From JAEUIV01 sp033763795 (GTDB taxonomy: Bacteria > Planctomycetota > Phycisphaerae > Phycisphaerales > UBA1924), in NCBI GenBank assembly GCA_033763795.1, contig JANRJV010000016.1:4809-68808 (forward strand): 64,000 nucleotides of DNA, written 5' to 3'. A program made the position numbers and the translations under genes. Positions 1 through 9,140 of the stretch are shown in pieces. Positions within the stretch are counted from its first letter, which is position 1. Each line of letters begins with the position of its first letter. The notes beneath the pieces are model-generated. The model ran no database searches and was not told the origin of the DNA. It saw nothing but the letters and a program-made list of their open reading frames with translations.

Positions 1-626
1 ACCCGCCCGGCGTCGAAGGTCTGCCGGTCGTTCGGACCGTTGCGCACGGCGACGACCCGCGCGCTCCCGTAGTTCAGCTCCTGGCGACCGGGCCGCAGCG
101 TCAGCGAACTCGCGCCGCCGAGCGGCAGCTTGAAGTCGACGAACGCCTGATGAAGATCGGCGCGGTTCTCGTCGGTGGGCCGCGGGCCGCCCTCTCGGAA
201 GTTCTCGAGAGACGACTTGAGCGTGCCGTACGCGCGGAAGTGCTCGCCGACGCGGAGGTCCGCGTGCAGGAAGTACCGCTGCAGCAGGTAACCGTCGTTG
301 TCCTGCGGGCCGACGCCCCAGAGCGTGCTGTCGAAACGCTCATAGATGAGCCGGGCGTCTCCGGCCAGCGACAAAAACGCGCCGCCGTCGTCCGACAAAG
401 GGATGTACTTCAACTGATCGATGAGGTCGAGCCGCCGCGACGGGTCCGCGTAGAAACGCGGATCCTCTTCGTAGCGCAGCAGCTTGAAGCGCGGCGGAGC
501 GTTCCCGCTCGCGCTCTGCTGCGCCGCGGCGTCCGCCGCCAGCGCCGAGAGGGCGACAAGTGCAACCGGGGTCAGCCGGCCCGAGGACCGCCGCGCCCGA
601 CCTTCTGCGTGCCGAAAGAGCAACAT
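1..626 (-). CDS. Alginate-export-family outer-membrane porin, C-terminus outside window
   Basis: The first 208 residues are present; the rest lies beyond the left edge. Residues 17-36 form a hydrophobic signal peptide ending near AAAQQ. The mature part matches the N-terminal strands of the alginate-export porin family: YFLHADLRVGEHFRAYG, then LHQAFVDFKLP, then LRPGRQELNYGSARVV. In that family the protein is an outer-membrane beta-barrel that passes acidic sugars or aromatic compounds; the substrate here is unknown. The ATG overlaps the stop of the upstream amidohydrolase gene (TGATG), which suggests translational coupling. Family assignment is fairly sure; substrate is not. Confidence 0.8.
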   Translation of the reverse strand, partial: MLLFRHAEGRARRSSGRLTPVALVALSALAADAAAQQSASGNAPPRFKLLRYEEDPRFYADPSRRLDLIDQLKYIPLSDDGGAFLSLAGDARLIYERFDSTLWGVGPQDNDGYLLQRYFLHADLRVGEHFRAYGTLKSSLENFREGGPRPTDENRADLHQAFVDFKLPLGGASSLTLRPGRQELNYGSARVVAVRNGPNDRQTFDAGR

Positions 627-2479
627 CACGTGAGACGCTCGCGTCCCCGCCACGATGTGTAGTGGTGCACCGGCGACCACGCGGGGTCGAGGGCCGGCAG
701 GCTCGGGTCGAGCGCCGCGTGCTCCGCAGCCGCGTACACAACCTTGCCTCCCACCACCGTAAGAACGCTTTCAAGATCGGCGATCCGCTCCTCGTCGACC
801 GAAAAGTAATCCTCGCTCAGCAGGGCGAAGTCCGCGAGGAGTCCGGGCGCCAGGCGGCCTTTCCGGCTCTCCTCCCGGCTGAACCACGCGTTGTCGCACC
901 AGATCCGCAGCGCGGTCTCGCGGTCGAGCCGGGTCCGCTCCGAGAGCAGCACCGAGCCCCCCTCGCCCCGTCCCGTCACGAGCCAGCGCAGACAGGGCCA
1001 GGGGTTGTAGCTCGAGACGCGGGACATGTCCGTCCCCGCGCCGACGGGCACGCCCGCCTGCATGATCCGCTTCACCGGCGGAGCTTCGTCCGCGGCCTGC
1101 GGGCCGTAGCGCTCGAGGAACGGCAGCTCCTGGAACGCGATGCGGTTCTGGACCGCGACGCCGCCCCCCAGAGCCGCGATCCGCTCGATGTTCCGGTCGC
1201 TGAGAGACTCCGCGTGATCGCAGATCCAGTGCAGGTCGTCGATCGGGACGTCCCGGTGCACGCGCTCGAGCACATCGAGGTGACGGGAGACCGTCTCGTC
1301 GTACGTGGCGTGGAAGCGGAAGGGCCAGCGCTTCTCCGCGAGCAGGCGCACGACCCGCTCGAGCTCCGCCTCCGCGTTCGGCGGGGGCACGACCCGCGGC
1401 ATGTTGAAGACCTCAAAGTCGTAGGCCGAGCGCACCAGCATCTCGCCGCCACCGAGCAGATAGAACATGTCGTCGCCCTCGCCGCGGCCGTTGAACCGCG
1501 GCGTGTAGCGCTCCGTCCAGTCGCGGAAGTCCTCCAGCTCCTTGCCGGGCCGCTGGATGAAGGTCGAGACCCCGATGCGCATGGTGAGCTGGCCCCGCGC
1601 GTTGAGTTCCTTGATGACCTTGTAGTCATCGGGCCAGTTCTGGAAGCCGCCGCCGCAATCCAGAGAACCGGTCACCCCCAGCCGGTTGAGCTCTTTCATG
1701 AAGTGGCGGCTGGAGAGCATCTGCTGCTCCATGTCGAGCTTCGGGCCGTCGTTGAGCGTGCTGTAGAGGATGAGCGCCGACGGATCGGCGAGCAGCAGGC
1801 CGGTGGGCTCGCCGGCCGCATCGCGCACGATGGTGCCGCCCGGGTACTTGTTCCCCGGAAAGCTCCCGTCGATGCCCAGATAGCGGAGACAGGCCCTGTT
1901 CAGCAGCGCCGAGGTGTACACATAAAGAATGAAGACCGGCGTCTCCGGAGCGATCGCGTTCAGCTCGTCGAGCGTGGGCAGCCGCTTCTCTTCGAACTGC
2001 GCGTACGACCACCCGCCGACCACGCGGACCCACTGCCCGGGCGGCGTGCGGCGGACCTGCTCGCGCAGCATCTCCAGCCCCTGCTGGAGGCTGGTGACGC
2101 CGTCCCAGCGCAGCTCGAGCGCATAGTTCAGGCCGCCGCGGACCGTGTGCGTGTGCGTGTCGTTGAGCCCGGGGATCAGCCGCCGACCGCCCGCGTCGAT
2201 GACGCGAGTGTCGGGCCCGCGACTCCGCAGGACCGCGTCATCATCACCGACCGCGGTGATGGTTCCGCCCCGCGACGCCAGCGCCCGCGCGCCGGGCCGC
2301 GAGCGATCGAGCGTGGTGACCCTGGCGTTGTGCACGATCAGGTCCGGCGCCCCGCCCGCCGCCGACCGACCCCGCGTCGAAGACGAAGGGCCCGCGCACC
2401 CGGGGAGCAGAAGCGCCGCACCCGCGGAGGCGCCGAGCAGGATGGCATCGCGACGGGAAATCTCGCCTGTGCTGCTCAT
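626..2479 (-). CDS. Exported amidohydrolase, YtcJ-like (amidohydrolase family 3)
   Basis: 617 residues. The N-terminus has a twin-arginine-like SRRDAILLG followed by a hydrophobic stretch and LLLPGC, so it is probably exported by Tat and lipid-anchored. The metal-binding HTHT motif lies near residue 107 and a conserved GAGTDMS with a metal-ligand Asp near residue 480. Enzymes of this family use a metal-activated water to hydrolyse amide or ester bonds; the substrate cannot be read from sequence. I chose the ATG at 2479 because AGGAGG sits 5 nt upstream; an in-frame ATG five codons earlier overlaps that site. It lies between an isochorismatase-like gene and a porin gene on the same strand, which suggests a joint uptake and degradation role. 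Confidence 0.88.
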   Translation of the reverse strand: MSSTGEISRRDAILLGASAGAALLLPGCAGPSSSTRGRSAAGGAPDLIVHNARVTTLDRSRPGARALASRGGTITAVGDDDAVLRSRGPDTRVIDAGGRRLIPGLNDTHTHTVRGGLNYALELRWDGVTSLQQGLEMLREQVRRTPPGQWVRVVGGWSYAQFEEKRLPTLDELNAIAPETPVFILYVYTSALLNRACLRYLGIDGSFPGNKYPGGTIVRDAAGEPTGLLLADPSALILYSTLNDGPKLDMEQQMLSSRHFMKELNRLGVTGSLDCGGGFQNWPDDYKVIKELNARGQLTMRIGVSTFIQRPGKELEDFRDWTERYTPRFNGRGEGDDMFYLLGGGEMLVRSAYDFEVFNMPRVVPPPNAEAELERVVRLLAEKRWPFRFHATYDETVSRHLDVLERVHRDVPIDDLHWICDHAESLSDRNIERIAALGGGVAVQNRIAFQELPFLERYGPQAADEAPPVKRIMQAGVPVGAGTDMSRVSSYNPWPCLRWLVTGRGEGGSVLLSERTRLDRETALRIWCDNAWFSREESRKGRLAPGLLADFALLSEDYFSVDEERIADLESVLTVVGGKVVYAAAEHAALDPSLPALDPAWSPVHHYTSWRGRERLT

Positions 2480-2603
2480 GTGATCCTCCTGCATGCGAAC
2501 AGACTTCTGCCCCCCGCGCCCCAGCGCCCGCGAACACCGCGAGCGTGTCCGGACCTACAGCCCTTGTCACTTCAACGAGTGCCGATGCGCGATCCCGCTG
2601 CGA

Positions 2604-3416
2604 TCAGTTCTTGGTCGCCGCTTCCTGGGCCCGCTTGTAGCTCTCGGCCACGGCCTTGTAGTGCGGCACCAGCTGCCCGTAGATCTCGCCCCACTGGGCG
2701 GCGTCGGGGCGGTTCCACGTCCGCTGGAACTCGCACAGCACCGCGTTGGTGCTCACGGGCACGATCCCCGCCGCCGTGAGCCGCGCGATCGTCGTCTGCG
2801 AGGCCATCACGCTCGGATCGCCCGAAGCGTCGGTGACGAAGTACACCCTGTACCCGTCGGCCTGCGCCTGCAGCGCGGGGAAGGCCACGCACACGCTCGT
2901 CCACACGCCGGCGATCACCAGCGTCTTGCGGCCGGTCGCTTCGACCGCCTTCACGAAGTCGGCGTTGTCCCACGCGCTGATCTCGCCCTTGCGGGGCACA
3001 TACGTCGCGTAGCTCTTGAACGCGTCCAACTCGTCCATCAGCGGACCGTTCGGACCGTTGGGCTCGGAAGCCGTGTAGATGATCGGCGCCTTGCCGAGCC
3101 GCGCGATGTTCGCCAGCGCGACGGTGTTGCTCCGCAGCTCGGCCACGGGCACGTCCTTCACGGTCTGGAACAGCCCCGTCTGATGGTCCAGCAGGAGAAT
3201 CGCCGTGTCGTTCGGATCGAACAGCACCTTCGAGGCGGCGGCGCTGGGCTGACGCGACAGCCCCGGGATCTCGCGGGCCGCACCCCGGTCGCCCCCCGAG
3301 CCGGTGCTGTTCTGAGCCGCGGCGTTCGCGCCGCCCAGCGTCGTCACGGCCAGCACGCCCGACAGAGCGCCCAGTGCGAGCAACGGGAAGATCGCCGACT
3401 TGTTCATCGCGGACAT
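2604..3416 (-). CDS. Exported isochorismatase-like cysteine hydrolase (YcaC-like)
   Basis: 270 residues. A signal peptide covers about residues 1-35 (hydrophobic run ending GGANAAAQ). The hydrolase domain shows ILLLDHQTG (nucleophile-activating Asp near 75), PRKGEISAW (Lys near 142) and GVWTSVCVAF (catalytic Cys near 174). These are the Asp-Lys-Cys triad positions of the isochorismatase-like family. The Trp before TSVC differs from the more usual VTTDVC. The start at 3416 has AGGAG 6 nt upstream; a TTG two codons earlier is less likely. It is the first gene of a three-gene minus-strand block with the amidohydrolase and porin. The substrate is unknown; YcaC-like proteins are often annotated as nicotinamidase-related. 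Confidence 0.85.
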   Translation of the reverse strand: MSAMNKSAIFPLLALGALSGVLAVTTLGGANAAAQNSTGSGGDRGAAREIPGLSRQPSAAASKVLFDPNDTAILLLDHQTGLFQTVKDVPVAELRSNTVALANIARLGKAPIIYTASEPNGPNGPLMDELDAFKSYATYVPRKGEISAWDNADFVKAVEATGRKTLVIAGVWTSVCVAFPALQAQADGYRVYFVTDASGDPSVMASQTTIARLTAAGIVPVSTNAVLCEFQRTWNRPDAAQWGEIYGQLVPHYKAVAESYKRAQEAATKN

Positions 3417-3787
3417 GCTCAACTCCTATACGTTCACGCCGATCACCCCGCAGCCGCCGTCCGACACACGTCGAAAGATGCGGCGTTGGAGGCTTTCAAA
3501 TTCAAATGCATGGTGCGGCTTCAGCGGACACGGCTCCGGGGATTCAACCCGCGTCAGAACCGGGGTTCGCGGCTCCGTCGCGGCATAGTACTTCGTTTGG
3601 TCATCCGTGACTTGCAGCCAACGCTCAACGCACTGCTCGAGCCGCAAGCACAGGATGGTGATGCAAAGACACGGGCGCGCCGGGTCGCTGAAGTCATAGG
3701 CCTCGCGCGTGCTTTGTCTTCTCCCCTATAGGCGATGTGGCACGGACGCGCATCATCGCGCCCTGCGCTCATCGGCTCGCCGACTCG
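3417..3787 (-). other. 371-bp intergenic region
   Basis: This gap separates the antiporter gene from the exported hydrolase gene, both on the minus strand. Apart from the AGGAG at 3423-3427 that serves the hydrolase gene, no convincing gene, RNA, terminator hairpin or repeat was seen. Short open frames here have unlike codon use on both strands and no ribosome binding site. It is less GC-rich than its surroundings in places (for example around 3500-3520), as expected for a promoter region. Confidence 0.5.
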
Positions 3788-5278
3788 CTAGCTCACCGGC
3801 GCTCCCAGCAGCAACCCGATCCGCGGCTCGTCGCCGGGTCGGCAGAACACGTACACGTGGTCGCCCGGCTCCAGCACCGTGTACCCGCGGGCCGCCATGA
3901 CCTCTTCCCCGCGCACCACCATGATCGCCGCCGCCTCATCCGGGAACCGGATCTGCGACAGCGGCACGCCGCACGCCGCAACGTCCGCCTGCACGTGATA
4001 CACGTGGATCTCGCCGTTCAGAGGCCTCAGGCTGTGCAGCTCCAGCGCCGCCGCCGGCCGCGCCGGCTCCGGGTCGTCAAGACCCAGCCGCCGCGTCAGC
4101 GGAACGATGCTCATCCCGGGTATCAGCGCGCTCACAACCACGATGAAGAACACGATGTGGAACGTGCGCTCCGCGCCGGGAATCTGCGCCAGAACCGGGA
4201 ACGTCGCCAGAATGATCGGCACCGCCCCGCGGATGCCGACCCACGACACGTACCCGATCTCGCGGCGCGCCCACCCGAAAGGCAGCAGGCACGCCACGGC
4301 CGCAACCGGCCGCGCCACCAGCGCCAGCGCCAGCCCCAGCCCCAGACCGATCCCCGCCACCGGCCACAGCTGACTCGGGAACACCAGCAGGCCCAGCATC
4401 AGGAACATCGTCACCTGGCTCATCCACGCGACCGCGTCGTGCACACGCGTCAGGCCGGCCCGGAACGGCAGCTGCCCGTTGCCCAGCACCGCCCCCGCCG
4501 CGAACACCGCCAAAAACCCGCTCCCCAGCGCCAGCGTCGCTAGCCCGAACGCCGCGAACGCTGACGCAAGAGTCACCACCGGGTACAGCCCCACGGTCGT
4601 CAGCCGCACCGACTGCAGCACACGCCGCGTCACAAGCCCCACGGCGATACCCACCCCCGTCCCGATCGCCAGCTGCAGCGGCACGTCGACCAGCAGCGAA
4701 AGCCAGAAACTCCCGCCCGCCGATCCGCCGCTCAGCGCGTCCACAACCCCGACCGTCAGAATGACCGCCATGGGGTCGTTCACGCACGACTCAACCTCCA
4801 GCGTCGATCGCACCTTCTCCCGGACACGCAGGCTCCCGCCCCGCAGCACCGCGAACACCGCCGCCGCATCCGTCGACGACACGATCGCGCCGATCAGCAC
4901 CGCCTCGCTCCACCGCAGCCCCATCGCCCGGCCCAGCACCGCCAACACCCCCGCCGTCACGAGCACCCCCAGCGTCGCGAGAAGCCCGGCCGGCGCGGCG
5001 CTCTTGCGGATCGAGCGCGCCGTCGTGTTCAGCCCGCCGTCGAACAGGATCAGGACCAGCGCCACCGTCCCGAGCCGGAACGCCACCTCGTAGTTGTCGA
5101 ACGCAACGCCCCCCAGCCCCTCCGAGCCGCCCAGCATCCCAAGCCCGAGGAACAGCAGCACCGTCGGGATGCCCACGCGGTCGAGCGTGCGCGTGAACAG
5201 CACGCTGAACGCCATCAGCAGGCCGAACACGGTCAGGAAGACAGCCGTGGCGTGAGGTTCGGTAAGGGCGAGCGGCAT
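3788..5278 (-). CDS. K+/H+ antiporter of the CPA1 NhaP2/CvrA type
   Basis: 496 residues. About twelve hydrophobic segments fill residues 10-395, with family signatures near the N-terminus (LLFLGLGMLGGSEGLGG and LILFDGGLNT) and IVSSTDAAAVFAVLRG near residue 140, the ion-binding region. Residues about 405-490 form a soluble regulatory RCK-C-type domain (EEVMAARGYTVLEPGDHVYVF). The family exchanges cytoplasmic K+ or Na+ for protons across the inner membrane and is gated through this domain. Length matches family members. No Shine-Dalgarno precedes the ATG. It stands alone between two isochorismatase-like genes. The choice of K+ over Na+ rests on overall resemblance only. Confidence 0.88.
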   Translation of the reverse strand: MPLALTEPHATAVFLTVFGLLMAFSVLFTRTLDRVGIPTVLLFLGLGMLGGSEGLGGVAFDNYEVAFRLGTVALVLILFDGGLNTTARSIRKSAAPAGLLATLGVLVTAGVLAVLGRAMGLRWSEAVLIGAIVSSTDAAAVFAVLRGGSLRVREKVRSTLEVESCVNDPMAVILTVGVVDALSGGSAGGSFWLSLLVDVPLQLAIGTGVGIAVGLVTRRVLQSVRLTTVGLYPVVTLASAFAAFGLATLALGSGFLAVFAAGAVLGNGQLPFRAGLTRVHDAVAWMSQVTMFLMLGLLVFPSQLWPVAGIGLGLGLALALVARPVAAVACLLPFGWARREIGYVSWVGIRGAVPIILATFPVLAQIPGAERTFHIVFFIVVVSALIPGMSIVPLTRRLGLDDPEPARPAAALELHSLRPLNGEIHVYHVQADVAACGVPLSQIRFPDEAAAIMVVRGEEVMAARGYTVLEPGDHVYVFCRPGDEPRIGLLLGAPVS

Positions 5279-5353
5279 GCGTCACGGATTATTGCCGCGC
5301 CGAAGGCGCCTCTCACCGCACAATCCCTCGCGGCTCCGCGTCCGTCCGCCGAG

Positions 5354-5947
5354 TCACCTCTTGACCGGCGGCAGCACCTCGGTGAAGAGCAGCTCGATGA
5401 GCTTCGCCCCGTGGGGAGTGCTCCAGTCCTGCGCCAGCTCGGCAATGAGCGTGTTCGTCGCCGTCAGCACCACCCCTCCCCGCTCCATCCGCCGCCGCGA
5501 CATGTCCTCACTCAGCTCGAACGGAGAGCCCGACGCGTCCATCACCGCCTGCACGTTGAACCCCTCAGCGACCGCGCTCAGCGACGGATACACCAGGCAC
5601 ACGTCCGTCGTCACGCCCGCCATCACAAGATTGCGCCGTCCCGTCGACAGGACCGCCTCCCGGAACCGCGCGTCCGCCCACGCGTTGACGATGCCCGCCC
5701 GCTTGACCCGCCGCTCAAACTCCTTGGGAAGAATGGCCGCCAGCTCCGGCAGCAGCGGGCCCTGCACCCGCTCCTCCTGCGAGCTCGTCAGCACCACCGG
5801 CATCCCCAGGATCACCGCCGCCTTCGCCAGCGCGAGCGCGTTCCGGCGTGCCACATCCATCGGGATGTTCTTGATGAGCTGCATCGTGCCCACCTGGTGA
5901 TCGATGAGCAGCAGAGCCGAATCGGAAGCCGTGAACGCGCTGACCAT
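5354..5947 (-). CDS. Cytoplasmic isochorismatase-like cysteine hydrolase
   Basis: 197 residues from the ATG at 5947, which has AAGGAG 9 nt upstream; an ATG at 5965 is a possible alternative. The domain starts at once with ALLLIDHQVGTMQ (Asp), has a Lys in VKRAGIVNAW, and the nucleophile Cys in AGVTTDVCLVYPSL. This is the complete isochorismatase-like triad. Unlike the homologue at 2604-3416 it has no signal peptide, so it should act in the cytoplasm. The two share their fold and the DASG motif after the Cys strand but are clearly diverged. Reaction unknown; the family includes nicotinamidases, ureidoacrylate hydrolases and YcaC. Confidence 0.85.
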   Translation of the reverse strand: MVSAFTASDSALLLIDHQVGTMQLIKNIPMDVARRNALALAKAAVILGMPVVLTSSQEERVQGPLLPELAAILPKEFERRVKRAGIVNAWADARFREAVLSTGRRNLVMAGVTTDVCLVYPSLSAVAEGFNVQAVMDASGSPFELSEDMSRRRMERGGVVLTATNTLIAELAQDWSTPHGAKLIELLFTEVLPPVKR

Positions 5948-6073
5948 GCGAGAGAACTCCTTCATGAAGGTCGTCCTGCCGCCCGGCGACGCACACACTC
6001 CGCCGGGGCGATGGACCGGCACAATAGCCGCCGCAATCCCGGGCCCGATGTGGGGAGACCGCTCGCCGCTCGA

Positions 6074-8404
6074 TCAAGATCGGCCCGCCCCGCGGCCCTC
6101 ATCCGTCCGCAGCGCCGACCGCAGCCTCAGGCTGTTCATCACCACGCTCACGCTGCTCAGCGCCATCGCCGCGCTCGCCACCATCGGCGAGAGCAGCCAT
6201 CCCGTCAGCGGATACAGCGCGCCCGCCGCCAGCGGGACGCTCGCCGTGTTGTACGCGAACGCCCAGAAGAGATTCTGGCGGATCGTGCGCATCGTCGCCC
6301 GCGACAGCTCGATCGCCTCAGCCACGGCCCGCAGATCGCCCCGCATCAGCGTCATGTCCGCGGACTCGACCGCCACGTCCGTCCCGCCGCCCACCGCCAT
6401 GCCCACGTCCGCCAGCACCAGCGCCGGCGCATCGTTGATCCCGTCGCCCACCATCGCCACGACATGCCCCTCGCTCTGCAGCCCGGCCACCGTCTCCACC
6501 TTCCCCGCGGGCATCACCTCCGCCTCGACCTCGTAGATCCCCACCTGCGCCGCGATCGACCGCGCCGTCCTGCTGTTGTCGCCGGTCAGCATGATCACCC
6601 GCAGCCCCAGCCCGCGCAGCCGCTCGACCGCTTCCCGCGACGTGGGCTTCACCGGGTCCCGCACGCCCACGAGCCCCACAACCCGCCCGTCGACCGCCGT
6701 CAGCATCGCGGTGCATCCCTGCTCTTCCAGCCGCCGGACGTCCGCCCCGAGCGCTACCGCGACCCCGCGCTCCATCATCAGGCCGGCCGAGCCCACCAGC
6801 ACCGCACGCCCCTCGACTCGCGCCTCGACTCCGCGCCCCACCACCGCGCGGAATCCCTCCGCCTCCGCCGGCATCAGCCCGCGAGCCGCCGCCGCACGCA
6901 CGATCGCCGCCCCCAGCGGATGCTCGCTGTGCCGCTCGGCCCCGGCCGCCACACGCAGCACCTCCGCCTCCGAAACGCCCGCCTCCGCGATCACATCCGT
7001 GACCTCGGGCCGCCCCTGCGTGATCGTGCCCGTCTTGTCCAGCACCACAGCCGTCACCTTATGAGCGCCCTCCAGCGAAGCCCCGCTGCGGATCAGGATC
7101 CCCCGCTCGGCGCCCCGCCCCGTGCCCACCATGATCGCCGTCGGCGTGGCCAGGCCCAGCGCACAAGGGCACGCGATGATCAGCACCGACACCGACGTCG
7201 CCAGCGCCATGCTCAGCCGCTCGTCCCCGGGCGCGAGCGTCCACCACACCCCGAACGTCAGCGCCGCCAGCGCCAGAACCACCGGAACGAACACCCCGCT
7301 CACGCGGTCCGCGAGCCGCGCGATCGGCGCCTTGCTCCCCTGCGCCTCGCGCACCAGTCGGACGATCTGCTGCAGCGTCGTGCTCGCACCGACCCGCGTC
7401 GCCACGATCCGCAGCGACCCGTTCGTGTTGATCGTGCCCGCGAAGACCTCGGCGTCCGCCGCCTTGTGGACCGGCACGCTCTCGCCCGTCAGCATCGATT
7501 CGTCCACGGCGGACCCGCCGCCCTCTACGCGGCCGTCGATCGGAACGCGCTCGCCGGGCCTCACGATCACGACATCGCCCACGCCCACCCGCTCGACGGG
7601 CACATCGCGCTCGCCCCCCGCCCCGACCACGCGCGCCATGCGCGGCTGCAGCTCCACCAGCCTCCCGATCGCAGCCGTCGCCCGGCCCGTCGCCCGCGCT
7701 TCCAGCAGCCGCCCCAGCAGGATCAGCACGATGATCACCGCCGCCGCCTCGAAATACACCGGCGCGCCCGCTCCCGCGTGATGCGCTCCGGACGCCGCGT
7801 GCGCCACCCCGCCCGCGAAGTACCCGGGCCAGATCGTCGCCGCCGCCGAGTACCCCCACGCCGCTCCCGCGCCCAGCGCAACGAGCGAATCCATCGTCGC
7901 CGACCCGTGCCGCAGCGCGGCCAGCGACGACCGGAAGAACCCGCTCCCGCACCAGAACACCACGGGCGTCGCCAGCAGCATCTGGACCCAGTTGCTCCAC
8001 CGGCCCTCCGGCGCGTCGATCGTTCCGTGCGACATCGCCATCACGAACACCGGCAGCGTCAGCACCGCCCCCACGAAAAGCTTGACCCGCAGCCGCCGCG
8101 CACGCGCCGACTCCAGAGCAGTGGGGGAGCCATCACCAGCGCCCGTCGCCCCCGCACCGGGCGCGGCAACCTCGTACCCCGCCTCCGCGACCGCCCGTGC
8201 CAGCCCCGCACGGCCGATCGCGTCCGGATCGAACACCACCGTCGCGATCTTCGTCGCGAAGTTCACGCTCGCCGACGTCACGCCGGCCTGACGGCGCAGC
8301 CGCGACTCCACCCGCCCGGCGCACGCAGCGCACGTCATCCCCTCGATCGGCAGGTCGACCCGCCGAGCCCGGCCGTCCGCACTCGCCTGTTCATCCGCCG
8401 TCAC
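6074..8404 (-). CDS. copA: Cu+-exporting P1B-type ATPase
   Basis: About 776 residues from the GTG at 8404; a TTG at 8449 would add 15 residues, so the start is uncertain. It has one N-terminal heavy-metal domain (IEGMTCAACAGRVE), the transmembrane CPCALGLATPTA motif near residue 410, the phosphorylation site DKTGTITQG near residue 456, SEHPLG in the nucleotide domain, and GDGINDAPAL. The last two helices carry AYNTA and a SSVSVVMNS stretch, which with CPC mark the Cu+/Ag+ (P1B-1) subgroup. It moves Cu+ from cytoplasm to periplasm at the cost of ATP. There is no copper regulator or chaperone next to it. A possible -10 TAGCAT lies at 8449-8454 on the minus strand. Confidence 0.93.
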   Translation of the reverse strand: MTADEQASADGRARRVDLPIEGMTCAACAGRVESRLRRQAGVTSASVNFATKIATVVFDPDAIGRAGLARAVAEAGYEVAAPGAGATGAGDGSPTALESARARRLRVKLFVGAVLTLPVFVMAMSHGTIDAPEGRWSNWVQMLLATPVVFWCGSGFFRSSLAALRHGSATMDSLVALGAGAAWGYSAAATIWPGYFAGGVAHAASGAHHAGAGAPVYFEAAAVIIVLILLGRLLEARATGRATAAIGRLVELQPRMARVVGAGGERDVPVERVGVGDVVIVRPGERVPIDGRVEGGGSAVDESMLTGESVPVHKAADAEVFAGTINTNGSLRIVATRVGASTTLQQIVRLVREAQGSKAPIARLADRVSGVFVPVVLALAALTFGVWWTLAPGDERLSMALATSVSVLIIACPCALGLATPTAIMVGTGRGAERGILIRSGASLEGAHKVTAVVLDKTGTITQGRPEVTDVIAEAGVSEAEVLRVAAGAERHSEHPLGAAIVRAAAARGLMPAEAEGFRAVVGRGVEARVEGRAVLVGSAGLMMERGVAVALGADVRRLEEQGCTAMLTAVDGRVVGLVGVRDPVKPTSREAVERLRGLGLRVIMLTGDNSRTARSIAAQVGIYEVEAEVMPAGKVETVAGLQSEGHVVAMVGDGINDAPALVLADVGMAVGGGTDVAVESADMTLMRGDLRAVAEAIELSRATMRTIRQNLFWAFAYNTASVPLAAGALYPLTGWLLSPMVASAAMALSSVSVVMNSLRLRSALRTDEGRGAGRS

Positions 8405-8486
8405 GTGGCATCGCGTCCATCCCCCGCCGTCGCCGGCCCCGGGACGCAATGCTACGCACGCTGAGCGCGACGGCCCGTAACGCCCT

Positions 8487-8969
8487 TCAGCGCACCCGGC
8501 GGTACACCGCGCTCATGAACTGCTGCCAGCCCCCCGCCCCGTCGGGCGCAAATGAGGTCAGCGTGCGATGGTCGGCGTCGTGCACCGTGATCACGTCGCG
8601 ATACGTCGTCATCTTCGTCGGATCGGTGAAACTCGGGCCGGTCGCTTCCAGCGGCAGCGTCTTGCCGTCGCGATCCATCGACCCTTCGTACACGAACATG
8701 AACGCCATGGGCGAGCCGATCCACGTCCCCACAAACTTCTTCTTCAGGGGGTCGTACCCCAGCGTCATGATGCTGGTCATCGGGCCGCCGCCCGGCATCT
8801 CGCCCTGGCCTTCCGCGACGATCCACAGATCGCCGACCGCCCGCACCTTTTCAGTGCCGCGTGACGTCAACGGCTCCGCGCCCGGACCCATCACGCATGA
8901 ACTCTCCATCGTCCACTCGCCGACCAGACGCCTCAGCCAGTGATGTTCCTGCGTTGGTTCGCTCTGCAC
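8487..8969 (-). CDS. DUF1579 family protein
   Basis: 160 residues. It matches DUF1579 throughout: LVGEWTMES near the start, a central GYDPLKKKFVGTWIGSP and MFVYEGSMDRDGKTL, and a C-terminal beta-rich end. The predicted fold is a small lipocalin-like beta-barrel; the family has no known activity. The start is GTG at 8969 with AAGGAG 9 nt upstream. There is no signal peptide. The gene stands between copA and a 39-residue membrane peptide gene on the same strand. Confidence 0.85.
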   Translation of the reverse strand: MQSEPTQEHHWLRRLVGEWTMESSCVMGPGAEPLTSRGTEKVRAVGDLWIVAEGQGEMPGGGPMTSIMTLGYDPLKKKFVGTWIGSPMAFMFVYEGSMDRDGKTLPLEATGPSFTDPTKMTTYRDVITVHDADHRTLTSFAPDGAGGWQQFMSAVYRRVR

Positions 8970-9007
8970 GCTTCCCTACTCCTTAGAGAGACGCGCAGCC
9001 GCACGCC

Positions 9008-9127
9008 TCAACGGAAAAAGATACCCAGCAGGAAGTAGGCAAGCACGAAAATCAAGATCGTGCCCAGGATCCCGCCGCCCCATTTCCAAGCCGCCGCCCC
9101 CGCCAGTGCGCCTCGAATCAGTCCCAT
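9008..9127 (-). CDS. 39-residue single-span membrane peptide
   Basis: An ATG at 9127 with AAGGAG 7 nt upstream opens a 39-codon frame ending TGA. The peptide begins MGLIRGALAG, has a Trp-Lys-Trp-Gly-Gly-Gly turn, then one long hydrophobic helix (about residues 19-37) and ends in Phe-Arg. It looks like one of the short Gly-rich membrane proteins common in environmental bacteria. The strong ribosome site, codon use like its minus-strand neighbours and the clean helix support a real gene. Function unknown. A perfect hairpin sits directly upstream of its ribosome site (9141-9159). Confidence 0.75.
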   Translation of the reverse strand: MGLIRGALAGAAAWKWGGGILGTILIFVLAYFLLGIFFR

Positions 9128-9140
9128 GTGCTCGCTCCTT

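Noticed and set aside
560..2779. 739-codon open frame on the plus strand
   Set aside because: It lies antisense to the amidohydrolase gene and has an Arg/His/Pro-rich, meaningless translation. Such frames arise from the scarcity of stops in very GC-rich DNA.
3423..3787. Small protein genes in the gap before the antiporter
   Set aside because: Short frames on both strands lack ribosome sites, plausible composition and a bias like neighbouring genes.
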